DNA from: Ficedula albicollis
Lineage: Eukaryota; Chordata; Aves; Passeriformes; Muscicapidae
NCBI RefSeq assembly: GCF_000247815.1
Contig: NC_021677.1
Location: 16,446,543 to 16,510,542, forward strand
Length of the DNA: 64,000 bases
Direction: 5' to 3'
In this document: in pieces, positions 31,617-46,760 of the stretch
Numbering within the stretch: the first letter of the stretch is position 1
Layout: each line of letters opens with the position of its first letter
The notes under the pieces: generated by a model
What the model was told of the DNA's origin: nothing
What the model saw: the letters and a program-made list of their open reading frames with translations, nothing else
The model's database searches: none
Program-made: the position numbers and the translations under genes

Positions 31617-34600
31617 AAAGGTTTATGCAAAGTAAGTTTAAGGGGAGAACTGTCTGCTCTTTTGAAAGACTACTGTATGTGCCTTTCCTATAAGGGAAGT
31701 AGCTGACTGCACCACAGATGTGTCATGCAGATGGGAAGTCCATTTAGCTCAAATGTTCCTTGCATGAATCATCAGGAAAAGCTTCTTCCAAACCATGAAT
31801 TACAAGAGGAGTCTATAGATGATTTTGGACAAATGTGGAAGGCATTCAGGTGCCCAGAGATGCAGTTAAAGACCAAATTAAAGATGATGTTCCTATCAAC
31901 TCTTAGTTGTGGAGGGAACGTTCTCTCTGACACTCACCTGAATTCCCAGGACACTTGATTAAAAGTTCCACTCTGCTATTTCCTTTTTGTAATCAGGTGT
32001 TTCCAACAGTCCTGAATTCTCCCTTCCCAACCCCACCGACTCTTATTTTTTTACAAAAATGATCACACACATGTAGGGGCAGATTATGGCAGTCCCCACC
32101 TCCCAAATCCCAATTCTTTATTGGAAGCAACATTTGAAAAATAGTTGTTGTGTACTGTGCTTTCATCCAGCCTAGGAGCCTGAGGTAGGGGACATAAGAG
32201 AGAGTTAGTATGAAAACCTCCTGGAAATGCATTCAGTATCCACATGATTGCTACTGAAAAAGATTTATTTCTGCTGCTGATTTACATGCAAAATACATAA
32301 GAAATAAAGTAGGCCCTATAGTGAGCTTCAGTTTGTCCACACTGGAAATTGCATATAGGAGCAGTGGAAAGAGTTTAAAGAAGCCTGTGTTTAATTTAAG
32401 TGTCAGAGTGAAAGAGAGCTGTACATTTTCAAAACTCTACCTCCTTTACCAGAAAGTGGTGGTAATAGGATATGACACCAAGACTGAGGAGATTTTCCTT
32501 GCATCTTCCTAATTTTAACAAATCTCTCATAATTTACCTTTACAAATGGGATACGATTCTCAAGCTGGTAATAAAAACTCAGTCTTGTGGCCTACTACGT
32601 GCTTCTGTACTCCAATACAAAAAGTGCTAACAAGCAAAGATGACAGATTTGTCCCTCTCATCAAGATCATCTCAGCTGAGCAATGCTATAATTCAGTTTG
32701 TTAAAAAAACCACATGCACTGCTCCTGTATCTCAGAGTCAGGTGGACAGAATTGGGACAGGGCCAAAAGAAAGGAATGAAAACATTTGATTATGCTGAAA
32801 TGCTGCAATGAAAGAACAGGAATTTAAATTTTTAGCCCTCCAGGAAATGAAAGTCTGAGGTCCTACAGGCAGCAGACTGGTATGGCAGACTCTTATGTCT
32901 TATGCGTGGAAAGAGGTACGACATCATCTCCATGCCTATGAACTACATTTCTTCAGTGGGAAGTATTTATTAGTGCTAGCCTCCTAAGAGTCTTTACAGG
33001 CATTAAATGTTACTGGAAGTATTAAATCTATAATTATTCCAATAACTTAATACTAAATGCATCAATCCAGGAAAGTGTGAACATTGTGTATGACTCATTT
33101 TGCTCTGTGTTTTGCATTCCTGTATGCTTGTGCATTAATTCAATGAAGTCATCAAAAGGCTGTTGGAAATAAAAGCAGGAAAATCAGTGCAGTTGCTCAG
33201 ATAAAGAGCATTCCCTCAAACACAACTGCCAGATTTAGAGACCCAATAAGAGATTCTTTAGTTCCTCACAAAGTGACACAGTTGTTTTGACAAGCCTGGA
33301 GGGAGGAATTCAGAACCCCAAAACATAAGGGAGGCAGACCCAAGGTTTAGGGGGAGGAAGATGCAAGGGGCACTCTAAACATAAGGCGGACACTGAGATC
33401 ATTGCAGGCTATTCCTCCCATTCCATAGACCAACAATAACCTGGAGACAGCTGAGCTATGAAAGAGAGAGGCAAAGGACTGAAACAAAGTGTGCATGTGT
33501 GGGCTGTAGTTTGTAGCTGTTATGATTTTACACCTTATTCAATCTATTTGATAATTCAAAGTATCAAAGTTAAAAGGTCCTTCTTTTTAAAGTAATTTTT
33601 TACTCATTTTAGCCAGCTGCTGTCAAGAGGAAGCCATGTGAGGGCCAGTTCATGCTGCACCCGTGCTCCCTTACTGGTGAAACTGAGGGGTTTTAATCCA
33701 GTTTCCAGCTGGTTTCAGAAAATGCAGAATTAGAAACAGGAGACAGCAGAGCACAACTGGCCTGGTAACTGCACCACACATGTAGCACATGAACAGAGCA
33801 TCTCTCCATCGCCCTTCTCTCAGATCAGTTCCCAAATGCTGGGATACACCACTAGAACACAAAGACTTCACAGCATGAATTTAACATTTAGGTCAGATTT
33901 GTCATTAGTTTCTTCTTTGAATAACCATTTCCTAGAACTTTTTCTTACAGCCCAAGGTGAGTTTGGTACCTTGTTGCAGTCCCAGCAGAACTTGCTTTCA
34001 TAGCACAGTTTTACCAGGATGCTGAATACAGCCTCTTGGCTGATCAAGCTGGAGCCATGCTTCCAAGAAGGGGAACCTGCAGCATGCATGCAGCGTGCAG
34101 TGATGCATCAGATTTGTGTCCCTGGGTGAAATGCCTTAGAAATTCTGGATTGGTATGATTCCCTGTGTGGTTTTAAAAGTCATTTCAGAAAATATCCAGC
34201 CAACCTCTTATTTGCTTCAAGCAGGAATTGGGTGGAATTCGATACTTCTCTTTCCTTGCTCACTCAAAGCCAGAAAAATCTAAACTAAAACTTCAGGGTA
34301 TGACACCCCTGACAATGACCTGAATTAACATGCGATAGGTGAGCAGTCAGGCTATGTTAAATTTCATCACTGCTACTTCTGGGTGTCTGAAAGGTACAAA
34401 CTGTGCTTCCTCACACCCTGATTCAGGGAATATGTATAGAATACCTTGGATGTTCCAATGTCTTACATTCCCAACCATGCAAATCACACTGTCACAGCTC
34501 TTACTGGGAATACTCATGCTTGAGTCAGAAGATCTGCTCATGAAAATAACCACTTCTAAGATGAAGCCTTACAGAGAGTGCAGAGGAAGGAGTGCAGGTG

Positions 34601-35359
34601 TTGGTAACACACCTCTTCTTCCTTTCAGCCCATACAGACGGTGATGCTGAACAGCACCATCCTCCTTAATTGGCACTTATACTAAAGTTCCATTTAAAAA
34701 TGGCTTAGAAAGAATTAACAGATATTGAAGCATGCTGAAAACATGAGAAGTAAATGTTACTGGTGCTAATTAGCTCTCTCAATATGTACCCTCTCAAGAA
34801 GTTTTTACTGTAGTCTGTAATGATCTATTACAATGGTTTTATTAAATAGTTTATTAATATAATATTCTCCTTCTCTTAAGTATTTACAAATGGAACTTTA
34901 ATTTGAAGTGTAATTGCATCCTTAGTTGTACCTATACTGCCTTTATTGAAAATACAGAGCTTTGAAGATATATCTGTCTGTAGGGCCATCTGTTCACCTC
35001 TTAAGAAAATATATTCTAAAAAGAGAGGGAATACCCAGCATTCTTTAATTAACACGGATGGGATTAACTTTCATTTAAAAGAAAAAAAAAGAAAAAGAAG
35101 AAAAGCAGATAAATTAGGATTCAAATTAACTGGAAAATACCAAACAGATACAAAAGTGCTAAACAGAGAATGAGTTTCATTCTCAGAAGGTGTCTGATAT
35201 CCACACAGTGTCTGAGGATAGTTTTCTGTGCCCACAGACATTGAAATAGAGGGACAAATAAGAGAAGAAAAAAAGAACCCAAAAGTAAATTATATGGAGT
35301 GTGACTCCAACATAAAAGCACACAAACACACAAAAGCACCAAAAATGCTTCTTCCCACA

Positions 35360-35376
35360 TCTCTCTCTCTCTCTCC
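35360..35376. repeat. (TC)n microsatellite
   Basis: An alternating T/C run in the large intron between exons D and E. Confidence 0.9.
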
Positions 35377-35542
35377 CTGCTGTAAAGCCTCAGTCAGTGA
35401 AGCATACCAGCCTGTATTGTATTTGGAAATTGCAAAGGAAAAGTTTCTCTACAAAGTTACAACAGATCCCGCAACCGGAATAATCCAAAACTAGAGCTTA
35501 CCCCAATGGATCAGCACTCGCCATCCTCGGAAAGGGAAAATA

Positions 35543-35578
35543 AAGAGAGAGGGAGAGAGAGAAAGAAAGAGAGAGGGG
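35543..35578. repeat. GA-rich simple repeat
   Basis: GAGA and GAAA units; pure purine on the plus strand. Confidence 0.9.
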
Positions 35579-35800
35579 TGTGGAGGCAGGTGGAGAGAAG
35601 AGTAGGAAAAGCAGAGTGAAATACTGTTCGGAGAACTGAACGGTCATAATCATTGCCACTGGTGCCTAAGTCTTTCCAGAGACCAGGAACACTAGGGGGA
35701 CAGTTTAATTGACCAGAAAACAACTTTTGTCCCACTCACATATTGCAGACACATCCAACTTTGGCACTGGGGAATATGGAGAGGCACATACTAAGGCTGC

Positions 35801-35821
35801 AAAAAAAAAAAAAAAAAAAAA
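35801..35821. repeat. A21 homopolymer
   Basis: An uninterrupted A tract, useful as a local comparison because it carries no inserted G run. Confidence 0.97.
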
Positions 35822-38800
35822 TTCCCAGCCAAATCCAAATTAAAGCAGTCAGCAGAGCAATGGGGGTTCATACTTCATGCAGCATTTCTTCTTTGCCTCT
35901 TACATAAGGCACAGCTGTATCACACTGTTATCCTGGAAATTGTTCTTTTTGTCCCCAGTTTGTCCAGTGCAGTGTCCCTCTGTCCCCCAAGCTGGCCTGG
36001 TAAGAAGTACTTTTTTTTGCCACGAATGAACTGTGAAATGTATTGGTTATTAAAGCATGCATTTCTGAGCCAGCTTGGGAGCCCAGGGTACAAGATTGTA
36101 GCTCAAGCTGTGAATCTGCTTTGATACTGCCTTATTAGTCATGATGGTCTTATAGTCAGGAATTCAGATCAGCTAGAACGTACCAGCTCAGCAACCCAGC
36201 ACTTATCTCTGTGGATGCCATCTTGTGCTCCAATATCTCATTTTTCATTTAAAATAAATTCAGTCTCTGGGTCTTGTAGGTTGCAAAGGAAATCTTTCAA
36301 ATGTGAATGGAGAATAAATCAATGCTGTGCTGAAAAGAGTCTGAAAAAGGAGTTCTAAAAGCAGACTGAATCTCTGGCACATTGACATTGAAGGCTAGTG
36401 ACAATTGAAAACGTCAGTATTCTTAATTCTTATCTACTAACCAAAGCATTCAAAATGGAAATAGAATAGCCAGGTTATTAAGTTTTCAGGGGGGCAGGTA
36501 AGCAAACTCAGGAAAGTGTCACCACCTTTTCACATTAACAAAGATTAGATTAGAAATAAAAAAACAGTTTGGTGCTTTTAAGCCAAATTATTTTCAAGTT
36601 GGATGCAACGCTTTTTTTGCTCTCTGTCACCTTCTCTCTCTCATTCTCTCTATTTTCAATAAGAGGCTCCCAAGCTGCCAGAGCTACCTCTGGCTGGGTG
36701 AGGAAAATCCATTCGCCACAAGACAGAAATGCCAAATTTAATATATGCCCAGTAGATTTCACAGTTTACTGCTCAGTGCAACTAGCCATGCCTCCAGTTA
36801 CATCAACACTGCAAGTACTGGGCTGAGCCACCACGGCAGTTTTGAGAACAGTTCAAATGAAAATGTAGTCAGAATACAACAAAAAAGCTGTTGTGCTATG
36901 CATTGATAGAGAAGTGGAAAAAAGCATTACAGTAAGTTCTTTTTCATGTGTTTGGGTGACACTCCATTTATATTTCAGCTAGCGGAGTGCAAATTTGGGT
37001 AAGATCTAATTCATATATATACAAATATATGTATATATTTAGGAACAAATGCTGTCCTCAATTGTACCTGCACCAATCTATCTACAGTGATGTAACTGAG
37101 AAGAGCAAATGACACCCATTGTATATACTGCATAACCTGTGTGTATATTTATACAGAAAATACACCCATATTCACACATGCAGAATAGTCAAATGTAAAT
37201 AGAATGGGTGCAAGAAGGTTCAATAATGTTTCTTTCAAGTCATTTTCCCAACGGGAAGGCACTGAAGAGGTTAACAAAGAGAATGGAAAGCAAATTGACA
37301 ATAGGGTAAAGAAAAGGGGAAATGAGGTTTAAAAAAAAATGAACAATCCCAGGACACAATAGACCCAGAAGCGCAGACATGTGCATTCCCTATAATACTG
37401 AAGCAAGTGAACTACGGAGCTGCAGCAACCCAGATACAGAAGAAGAGAAGCACTGAAAGAGGGGGTGAAAGAAAGTCAGAAAGAAAAAGGAAAAGAAAGG
37501 GACAGTGGCCTCAGCTACTAAGACAATCATGTGCATCTAGAGGGAAGGGACCCTTAAAGATGCAGTATTCCTTTAAAAAAGGTATCATAAAATCGGACAA
37601 TTAAACACTGAACAAAAATTTGATGGCCACCCTGATTATGTGACCCCATTTTGCTGGGGTCCTCTTTGCTGCCTATCCCTTCCTTTCATGTGGTTGTGCG
37701 CAGATCTAGAATCCAGATTCTCTACATTCCCACCACTGAGGTCCTTCATTTGAACTCTTAGAAGTGGGAGGCAGGTAAGACTACAGTGAATGTTGCCCTC
37801 AAAAATTCATCCTGATCCTTGAATGAGCAGGACTGTTGGTGATCCTCATGTTGTGCTCTAACCTTTTCCTTCTGCTGTCTATTGAGAGGGAACACAAAGT
37901 GCCTATGTGGATTAAAGAAATTCCCACAGAAAATACAGAAGTACCATTTCTTCTGCTCCTAACACAGTTGTAGCAGCTGCCAGAGAAGGACAGAAGGCCA
38001 AGGAATGCTGCTCAGAACATGGGCTTAAAGACTCCTGTCAGAGATAAAATTTCTGCACCTCTTTTACTGCACCTGATTCCTAATTACTAAGAAAACGCAC
38101 ATCTTTGGAGTAACTTTAGACTAAATTTTAATGCAAGAAGTGCCACATGTTCAAAAACAGAACTTACATATAGGGAGTATCAGAGAAAGGAAGAGGAATT
38201 TCCATGTCTATGCTAACAGTCCAGGAAAGCCCAGCCACTAAAGGCTGCATAACCACTACTTCTTCATGGCTGTGAAACTAAAAGGTTGCTAACAATTCAG
38301 GTCCAATCCAATGCTTGTTGGTATTTTGGCATCTTAGAGAGGGTGCTTTACACATGAGGCACAATCTCTCCTGCAGAAGCACGATGTTCCTCACTGTGGC
38401 AGGCTCAGGACTTGAAACACTGACCACAAAAGACTCTCTCAGACTGCAAAAGGCCAAAACAGTACCTCACACATCCTGCAAATCTCCTGAGGCTTAAAAG
38501 ACACCTCTATCTCTATACAGAAAGATTTCTATGAAAAGGGGAAATGGAAATAAGAATGGTTTGCCAAGTCCATTGGTTCCTTTAAGGAAGCCATTGCTTC
38601 TCCCTTTTTTAATCATATGCCACACTCATAACCTTTGGGTAAACTAAGTGTTTGTCCAAAATGCGTAAGGATTATATTTTGATGAAGAGCTATCCTTTGG
38701 GATGCCAGTTTTCAACACAGAGAAAAATTCTCTTCCTCTGAGACCAAAATTTTAGAAACAACATGTACACTAAAAACCTTCACAAAAGTAGGAACTTTTT

Positions 38801-40148
38801 TTATGTGTTCATGGACCCACTTAAGTCCACTTAAAGTCCATAAATGCAGTGGCCTACCTGTCTTCCACTGTGCCTCTGTTGACAGCTGGGAGTTACCCTT
38901 TCTGTTGTTCTTCAGCATCTGTCACTTGAACCCCTAGATTAGAATCATCCTCCAAAACTCCTTTTTTTTCAATCACGTTTTCCTCTTGTGTCCTCTGGGT
39001 AGTCTTAAAGAGTTTTTCTCTTACCAGAGGTCCTTAATAGTTTGTCTATCAGATTGAATTTCCGAAGTTTCCAACCACTGCTGTCACTCACTCAGTTGTG
39101 CTGCTGTTTCTAATGCTGGGAGTGGAACATTTTGGGCTTTCCTAGTGTTTTATATTCCAATCCTTCCCAAAGAAATCTTAAGCAAATACATCTTCTACCC
39201 TGGGCAGAACTTCTACTCATGGCAGAACTGAACCAGAAATAGCAGTAGGATGAAATTTTAGTGGGGAAATCATTGGTACAGTCCAAGGCTGCACTGGGGA
39301 TAGCCTCAAATGAATGGTACTGTACAAAAACATACATAGTGTGGAGCTGTAAATACCCCACCCTCTTTGCTTCTCTCTAAGGAGAAAAGAGAGAACAGCT
39401 CTGTCCCCACACAGAGAAGGTAAGTACTGCATCTTTAAGGTCTCAGCAGTGAGGTAGAGGAGAGGAACATATTGTCAGTTTTTATACCTTTCTTCTTTGT
39501 TGAATTTGGGATTGGCTTCAGAGATATCCAGGCTTTTACTGAACATTGTTTTACTATGGCAGGAACAAAGCGAGAAAACACAGTTACTAGTGTGGACATT
39601 TTTATAAAAGAGAGTCACCTGTAGCAATGCTGGACACCCAGCCCCCCAACCCATCCTCCCCTTTTTAAGCAATGCTCTTAAAAACCTTTTCTTTTACTTT
39701 ACAGTCATGGCTCACACCTCCACAGTGCTCTAGTTCGTTATCTTCCCCTGACTTCTGAGGTCTAAGATGACTTCCCCCATGCATACTTCTAAACCCTGCT
39801 CTCCCTTATCCAATTTAAAACCCAGGTACCATCTACTTTGTCACAGTATCCAGGGAAAACAGAACATGCCTGAAGGCATTAATTGCAAAGCATTCATTAC
39901 TCACGACTTTTCCAGAAGACCTCAACACTAAGCATGCTCTCAGAAAAGGTTAAAATCAGACCATAGAGCCTCTTAGAGGAACAGTAATCCATTTTGTATT
40001 CTAATTTGTAGGGTCCATTACCACTTTACTCCCAACTCTCTTCCCTATACTCAGCGTATAGAGAAATGCCCTTCTTTCTCATCTTGGGTCTGAATCCCTG
40101 CAGCTTAGAAGTGAAATTCCCTTTGCTTTGCTAAAAGGGCAGCTCTCT

Positions 40149-40180
40149 GTAATATATTTCACTGGTAATATACTTCACTG
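40149..40180. repeat. 16-bp tandem duplication with one mismatch
   Basis: GTAATATATTTCACTG is followed directly by GTAATATACTTCACTG. Confidence 0.95.
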
Positions 40181-41156
40181 TTTCACAGAACACTGCTTCC
40201 TAATGTTAGCTGATCTCTCATGCAAGCTCTCCACTTCAAAAACCAGAAGAAAATGAATAGTTAATGAAGCCCATTTTAGAATGGTTTTTGGTCTCTCATA
40301 GCAAAGCTGCTGAAAATTTCTGGCATATCCCCACCGGATTCTAGCTCCCATGGAATTCTTCCTAGTCTGTGTGACTTTAGCACAAGTGACAAATTAGCTG
40401 ATGTTAAACTAAGCTCAGAACCCACTTCTTTTCTTCTGACATTTCAATGAAATACCAGATAGTCTGAGAGGTGGGGATACCAGAACAGCAGAAGTAATTA
40501 AGATACAATTATGAACCCATTTAGTTGACAACTAGCAGAGAAGACCAAGAATTAACAAAACTTAGTCACCAGTTTTAGAGGGGCAAGAGTTTGTGCATAC
40601 CAACTTTGCCATTTATAAAGATCTGGAGAACACCTGGAGAGGTTGGCACAAGCATTTCAAGGAGCCCGTAAGCTCCACAAGCAGCTTTTGTGTGAGCTTC
40701 CCGTGTCCATTACTCTAAACTAAGTCATTGAATAATTATGTTTTTCACTTAATACTTTCTCAGCCTGTAGGGCTGGAGGCTGCCAAGTTTTAAATTTCAG
40801 TGGAAAGATATGCCCTAAACAAGCCAAGACCAGACACTTGTAGGGCCCCCATATGGTTACCAAAAGCACAGATCATGATACAGACATGTAAACTTGAGGT
40901 TGTAACATAAATCCTCTTTATGCAAGCAAAAATCTGTTTACTACTGGGAAAGAGGACAGTAGGAATAAATCACAAGACACTTGGGTGTGTTTTGCCTACT
41001 GGTTAGAAGTGTATCTTTGCCAGCTCAAGGATGAAGCAATGGCACTGTCTCCAGATGTTTACACAAGTCATCTGTGTCTACACAGGCGACCTGATTCCAG
41101 GTCAATCTTCCTATCCTACTGTAGGACAAAAGCACTAAATAGTCATCTCTTGGGAT

Positions 41157-41173
41157 AAAAAAAAAAAAAAAAG
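41157..41173. repeat. A17 homopolymer
   Basis: An uninterrupted A tract with ordinary flanks. Confidence 0.95.
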
Positions 41174-42417
41174 TAATTCTTAAAAAAGCATCCGCCGTGG
41201 GGATCTAAACCCTACTGCTGTAAAATCCACTGTCAGTGGGTCATTTCATGGAATATAATATGCAACTAGCCATTAAAAATCCCCATTCTTGGTGGAAGGC
41301 ACTTGTCACTGTTACTGGCTGCTCTGACAGATGGTGCCCCATCAGCAATGCATCGTCCCCAGACACTCCCCATGCACTGGGGTTCGTTAATGAAGCCAGT
41401 TCGTGTTATAAACGACTGTGCTGCCAGCAACACAAAATGTGTCGTTGTCATCTCTGGATGCGGATGGGATGAATTATGGAAGCTCACACGTGGAGTAAAA
41501 TAACATCTTCCCTTTAACCCCTTCGAAAACAAGCACTACATGCCCATCATCATCAATCACGGTGTTATTACATCCCTTTCTCCACCCTTAATCACACTTT
41601 TATGTCCATCCCTGACTTGTGGCATGCATTGCCCCATATCTCTTTTTTCCCCTGCAGGTTTTGCTTCCTCCTTAAGGCAAACCCCTTTGTTTCTGATATG
41701 TAGCCTGGATATATCCCTGATCTGAACTTACCCCAGACCTTTTGACTTCAACTATTACCTTGTGTGCAGAATCGAGTGAGACATTTAAAAGCAAAAGAAA
41801 TACTTTGGATAGCAAGACACAGCTTTGCCTCTTTGGGCTTCTGAATCCAAAGTCAAAGTCAGAGCTGGAAGAAAATGTTTCAGCTCTCAGAAAATGCTGC
41901 GATCAATTTAACATTTCCTGTTTGTTCCATCCAGTGGGACACTTCATGTGAAGGAGTCTTGGGGTGGGGGAAGGTGATTTGCCTCTGCCTGGCTCTGGGA
42001 GCCTCGTGCCCCATGCATCTCCCAGCAGCAAACACTGCAGGTGGAACAAGGAGTCAGTGTTGTGCTCATCTGTACTCCTTTGAGACCTGTAAGGAACACT
42101 GAGCACACCCTGTCCTGAACACTTCCTTCACCCACACCTCACACCAAATCACATATTTGAGACAGGTTTCCAACCTACAATATGTCAAGAAGTCTTTATG
42201 GGCAGCCTCAAGGCCATATATCCAGTTTGAAATAAGTCCTAGCAGATTCTGGAAATCACTCTTTCTTCACTGTAGATAGAACTGTAACAATTTCCAGGAA
42301 AGGTTCCAGCAATTCTAGGGGCCTCTGGAATATTTATGGAATTATTTCATGTTCTTCTCCCAGTTCTCAGTCAGCAAAGGGAGGGGAGCTTCTGGGCACA
42401 GCAGGCTTTTTTTTTTT

Positions 42418-43355
<938 letters not shown>

Positions 43356-43434
43356 TTTTTTTTTTTTTTTTTTTATCAGACCTTAAGAGCTGAACAAATA
43401 AAAAATTATGCCAAAACTGAAAAAGAAGTTACAG

Positions 43435-43458
43435 CATCATCATCATCATCATCATCAT
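43435..43458. repeat. (CAT)8 microsatellite
   Basis: Eight perfect CAT units lie about 60 bp beyond the T21 tract that ends the first G run. Confidence 0.97.
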
Positions 43459-44319
43459 TCATATATGGGAAGTGCTCTTTTATATTGATTGATTAACGCA
43501 AGTGCAAAACCAAATGCATGGGGCTTCCCTTAGGCCAGTCATAGGGACTGAGGAAGCAACTTCCATGGTTCACATAAATGAATTTCCACAGTTCACTTAC
43601 ACTCCCAGAACTTCCCTGGAGGAGACACCATTGTGCTCTGGTGTTTCTCCACAAGACTGACACTTTCTTTGATAGAAAAGAAGCAAATTACACATATCGC
43701 ATCACTTTCCAAGCATGCGGTGATTTATGTGCCATTTCAGATGCATGCTGGCTCTGACACCACATTTTGGAGGCATCTACAGATGCCTGGACAGGGCTTT
43801 TCAGATTCAAGTTGTTTTGATGACATGGAGCATGATGTTCATTTAACTTCAGATGCCCAAAAGCTAGGAACCTAATCCAAGATAGTCACCTAGATTTGTG
43901 TTGTAGGTTCTGGAGACAGAAGAACAAGCAGCAGGTAATTTCTCCTGCTTGACAGGACACATGTTTCTGAGACTTCCCAAAGCCCTTATGTGTCCCCATT
44001 GCCCAGTCAGCCTGTACCACAAGCTTAGACTGCATGACCATGTCCTCAGCAATTAAAACCAGGTGACATGAGTCTTGCCCAGAGGACATGGTGGCTTCCT
44101 GAGAAATAGCTGCAAGCAAAGAGAACCCTTAAGCCCCTGGCAGGACTTCTGGTCCTGTGTGCACAAGCACTGCTGGCTGCCAGATCATGTTGCAAATGTG
44201 ACTGAAGTTGTAATGAGTGCTGGTGCGAACAGAAAAGCCCCAGAGCTCCTTTGTATGTATAACACTGCAGGGGGTGCAGAGCCAGGCAGGCAGGGCTCCT
44301 GGGTGAAGCAGAGACCCAC

Positions 44320-44470
44320 CTCTGTCCATGTTGTGCCATTTCAATTGCTCTGCGAGCAGGAACTGGGGATCCACCATCTGTCACACTGAGAACCTCCATG
44401 GACTTCCTCTCCGGCCGCCGCTTCCCGTGCCTGTTCAGCATTGGGGAGTCCACGCGCTTCCTGGGGGGAT
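44320..44470 (-). CDS. BRSK2: BRSK2 exon D: basic linker
   Basis: The exon completes Asp and reads [29 protein letters not shown] and [20 protein letters not shown], plus two bases of Arg. This is the basic, Ser-rich linker between the UBA and the proline-rich region. Its clusters KR, KRR and ARR look like kinase and 14-3-3-type recognition context, but that role is inferred. The acceptor is CTTCCTGTGCAG|AT and the donor AG|GTGGGT is weaker than consensus at +3/+4. The 151 bp give exactly 49 whole codons. The 5' half is noticeably GC-rich and CpG-containing compared with the flanking introns, as expected for a constrained coding exon. Confidence 0.97.
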
Positions 44471-46599
44471 CTGCACAGGAAGAAAACGCTGTCAGCTGAA
44501 TTTACCTCACCCAGGCTGGCTAAATCCTCTCTCAACAATTTCACTCTCACACCTCCCTTACAAAGACAGATCTCTTCAGGATGGAGGTGAACATTTACAG
44601 TCTCTCCCTCCTTCCAAATTCGCAAGCATTAAGACATAACTTGCAACCCACCTGCAGAGAGAAGGTGCCCTGCCACCGCCCTGAAGGTATTACGAGAACT
44701 GTAAAATAGAGGTACAACTACACCATAGCTTGCAGAAATTAGCTTACAAAGCTGATAACAGTAATAACAGGATGATACAAGGTGACAGCATGGGCTATAG
44801 CACAAGCTGTTAGGCAAAGCATGAGCCATCTAGGGATCCTGTGTATGTACTCAGGTTGCTAGAGCTTGCCTTCCACATCCCTGCCAGCCAGATTAAATGT
44901 GACACGGGGACATGAGTACACTCGAAATTCAGAATTGCATTCTGCTCTGAAAACATATCCCTTTTTTTTTTGCATCCTCAAGATAGATTTCAGGTTTTTC
45001 CCACTGATTTATATTTTTCCTCCTTCAGAAGCATTACAAATTAAACATGCTTGTCTACCTGAGATTAATCTTCAGTGAGAGCCACACCAGCTTTTATTAC
45101 TATAGTAAATGAAATGCTTTACACTTTTTATTGTGTAACAATTCTATGAGGTATCAAAGTGTTACTTTAGCTTTGCAGAGTGAAAACTGAGATACAAGAC
45201 TGAGATATTTAAAGGTAATTAATTCCTAAAGATGTTGGCAAACATTTACTGAGGTTCTGAGGAACACTTAAATTGTTCTGGAAAGAGTCTTTAGATACCA
45301 AAATGCATTGCAGGAGATGACTTGCAAAATCATCCACACCTTCATGGTGAAGCAGGGAACCAAATACAGACCTGCTGAGATGTTATACTGCTAATACCTC
45401 TCATGGCATCAAAACAGTATAAAAGAGAAGTGCATAAAAAAATACAGAAGCATTTTCTTTCCCCTGGTTGGGCTACTTCAGTTCCCTGCCTCTATTTATA
45501 GATACATTTTTCATTTTAGCAGAGAGTGACTACTTGAAAAAGAAGGCATCCTTCTCTCCTGTTGTTAAGAAAGAAGCTCACAGTACCCAGTCCTTAAAGC
45601 TTCTTCTTCTGCCAGGATTCCTGTGCAAAACCAGAAATACCACACTTGACAATTCTACCTCTACTGCCTGCTCTTTATTATCCTGCCCTTCTCACACCCA
45701 CCATGTACTTGTTTCTTCTCTCTAACATCATGTTTTTTAGAATAAGATCTCTTTGAGGCAGAGCTTATCCTTGAAACAATGAGCATAAGCAAAGATGGTT
45801 CAATGCAAAATGGATCAGTGATAACAACTGACCCCATTACAGTATTACCCAAGTATTCTTTGAGTTAACAGTAATAACGTTCCTCTAAAAAGTTAATAAG
45901 AAAAAAAGTGCAGTTGTATCTCACTCCATTTCAAACCCTATCCAGTAACAAAAAGATAGCAGAAAATGTTATAGGCAATGACCTCCAGATAAGAAAAAAA
46001 AGAATGCATAAAGCTGACAGAAAAACAAAGGGAGATAAACCAAATAAAGCGTTCCTACTGTGTGACTTCAGCTGCATACATGTAAGTGGTCAAAAGAAAA
46101 CTGGGGTAAGGTTTAGATATTTCAAACTCCTTCAAGCAAGTTCAAAATATGAGAAAGAATTCATGCTACAGAACAACCAGTGGCTCAGGTGTGTATCTAC
46201 AGTACAGTAACACATTAACAATGATATTCACAGTGTATATATAACAGAAAATGGATACAAGTTTTGTAGCAGGCTATCAGACAAAAAAAGGAAGGTAAAA
46301 TAATGCAGTTTAAAAGAAAGGAAGATGAAAAAATGTCAAAAGAATGGTGATGAGTAAGCTCAAACAATAGAAGCTAAACAAGAAAGAGAAAAAGACAAGA
46401 AAAATATGAACATATATTTTAAAAGTCAATTTGATCCATGCATGTCCAAAACAGAAATAGAAATTCAGGCGAGTGACATTTACAAAAGTGACAGGCCATT
46501 TTTTAAAAAGCTGGACTTTAGAAGACAGCAAATAAGAGATCTCAAGGAGAATTAGCTAAAAACTTGAATGACAGTCTTTTGTCCAGCCATCAGAAAGAA

Positions 46600-46760
46600 A
46601 AAACCTGAGAGAAGGACATTAGCCAGAGGGGCCATGAGGGAATCAACGGAACAATGGAGGAGGAGAAGGATATTGCTAACAAGTTAAATGATTCTTTTAT
46701 ATCAGTCCTTGCTGCTTAAGATGCTGGAAGATACTGATTTCTAATCTATATTTTAAGCTA
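46600..46760 (+). mobile_element. Degraded non-LTR retrotransposon ORF2 fragment (CR1/L3-like)
   Basis: Around 46655-46716 the plus strand can be read as EEEKDIANKLNDSFISVL. This recalls the segment just before the reverse transcriptase domain of CR1/L3-type LINEs (a pattern like KDIADKLNEFFASVF). A stop codon follows at once and flanking similarity decays, so it is a relic. Its limits are uncertain. Confidence 0.4.

Noticed and set aside
32915..32935. ACATCATCTCCATG, resembling the reverse complement of the MEMMT codons of the BRSK2 tail exon
   Set aside because: The flanking codons do not match, there are no splice sites, and the true tail exon is at 8071-8118.
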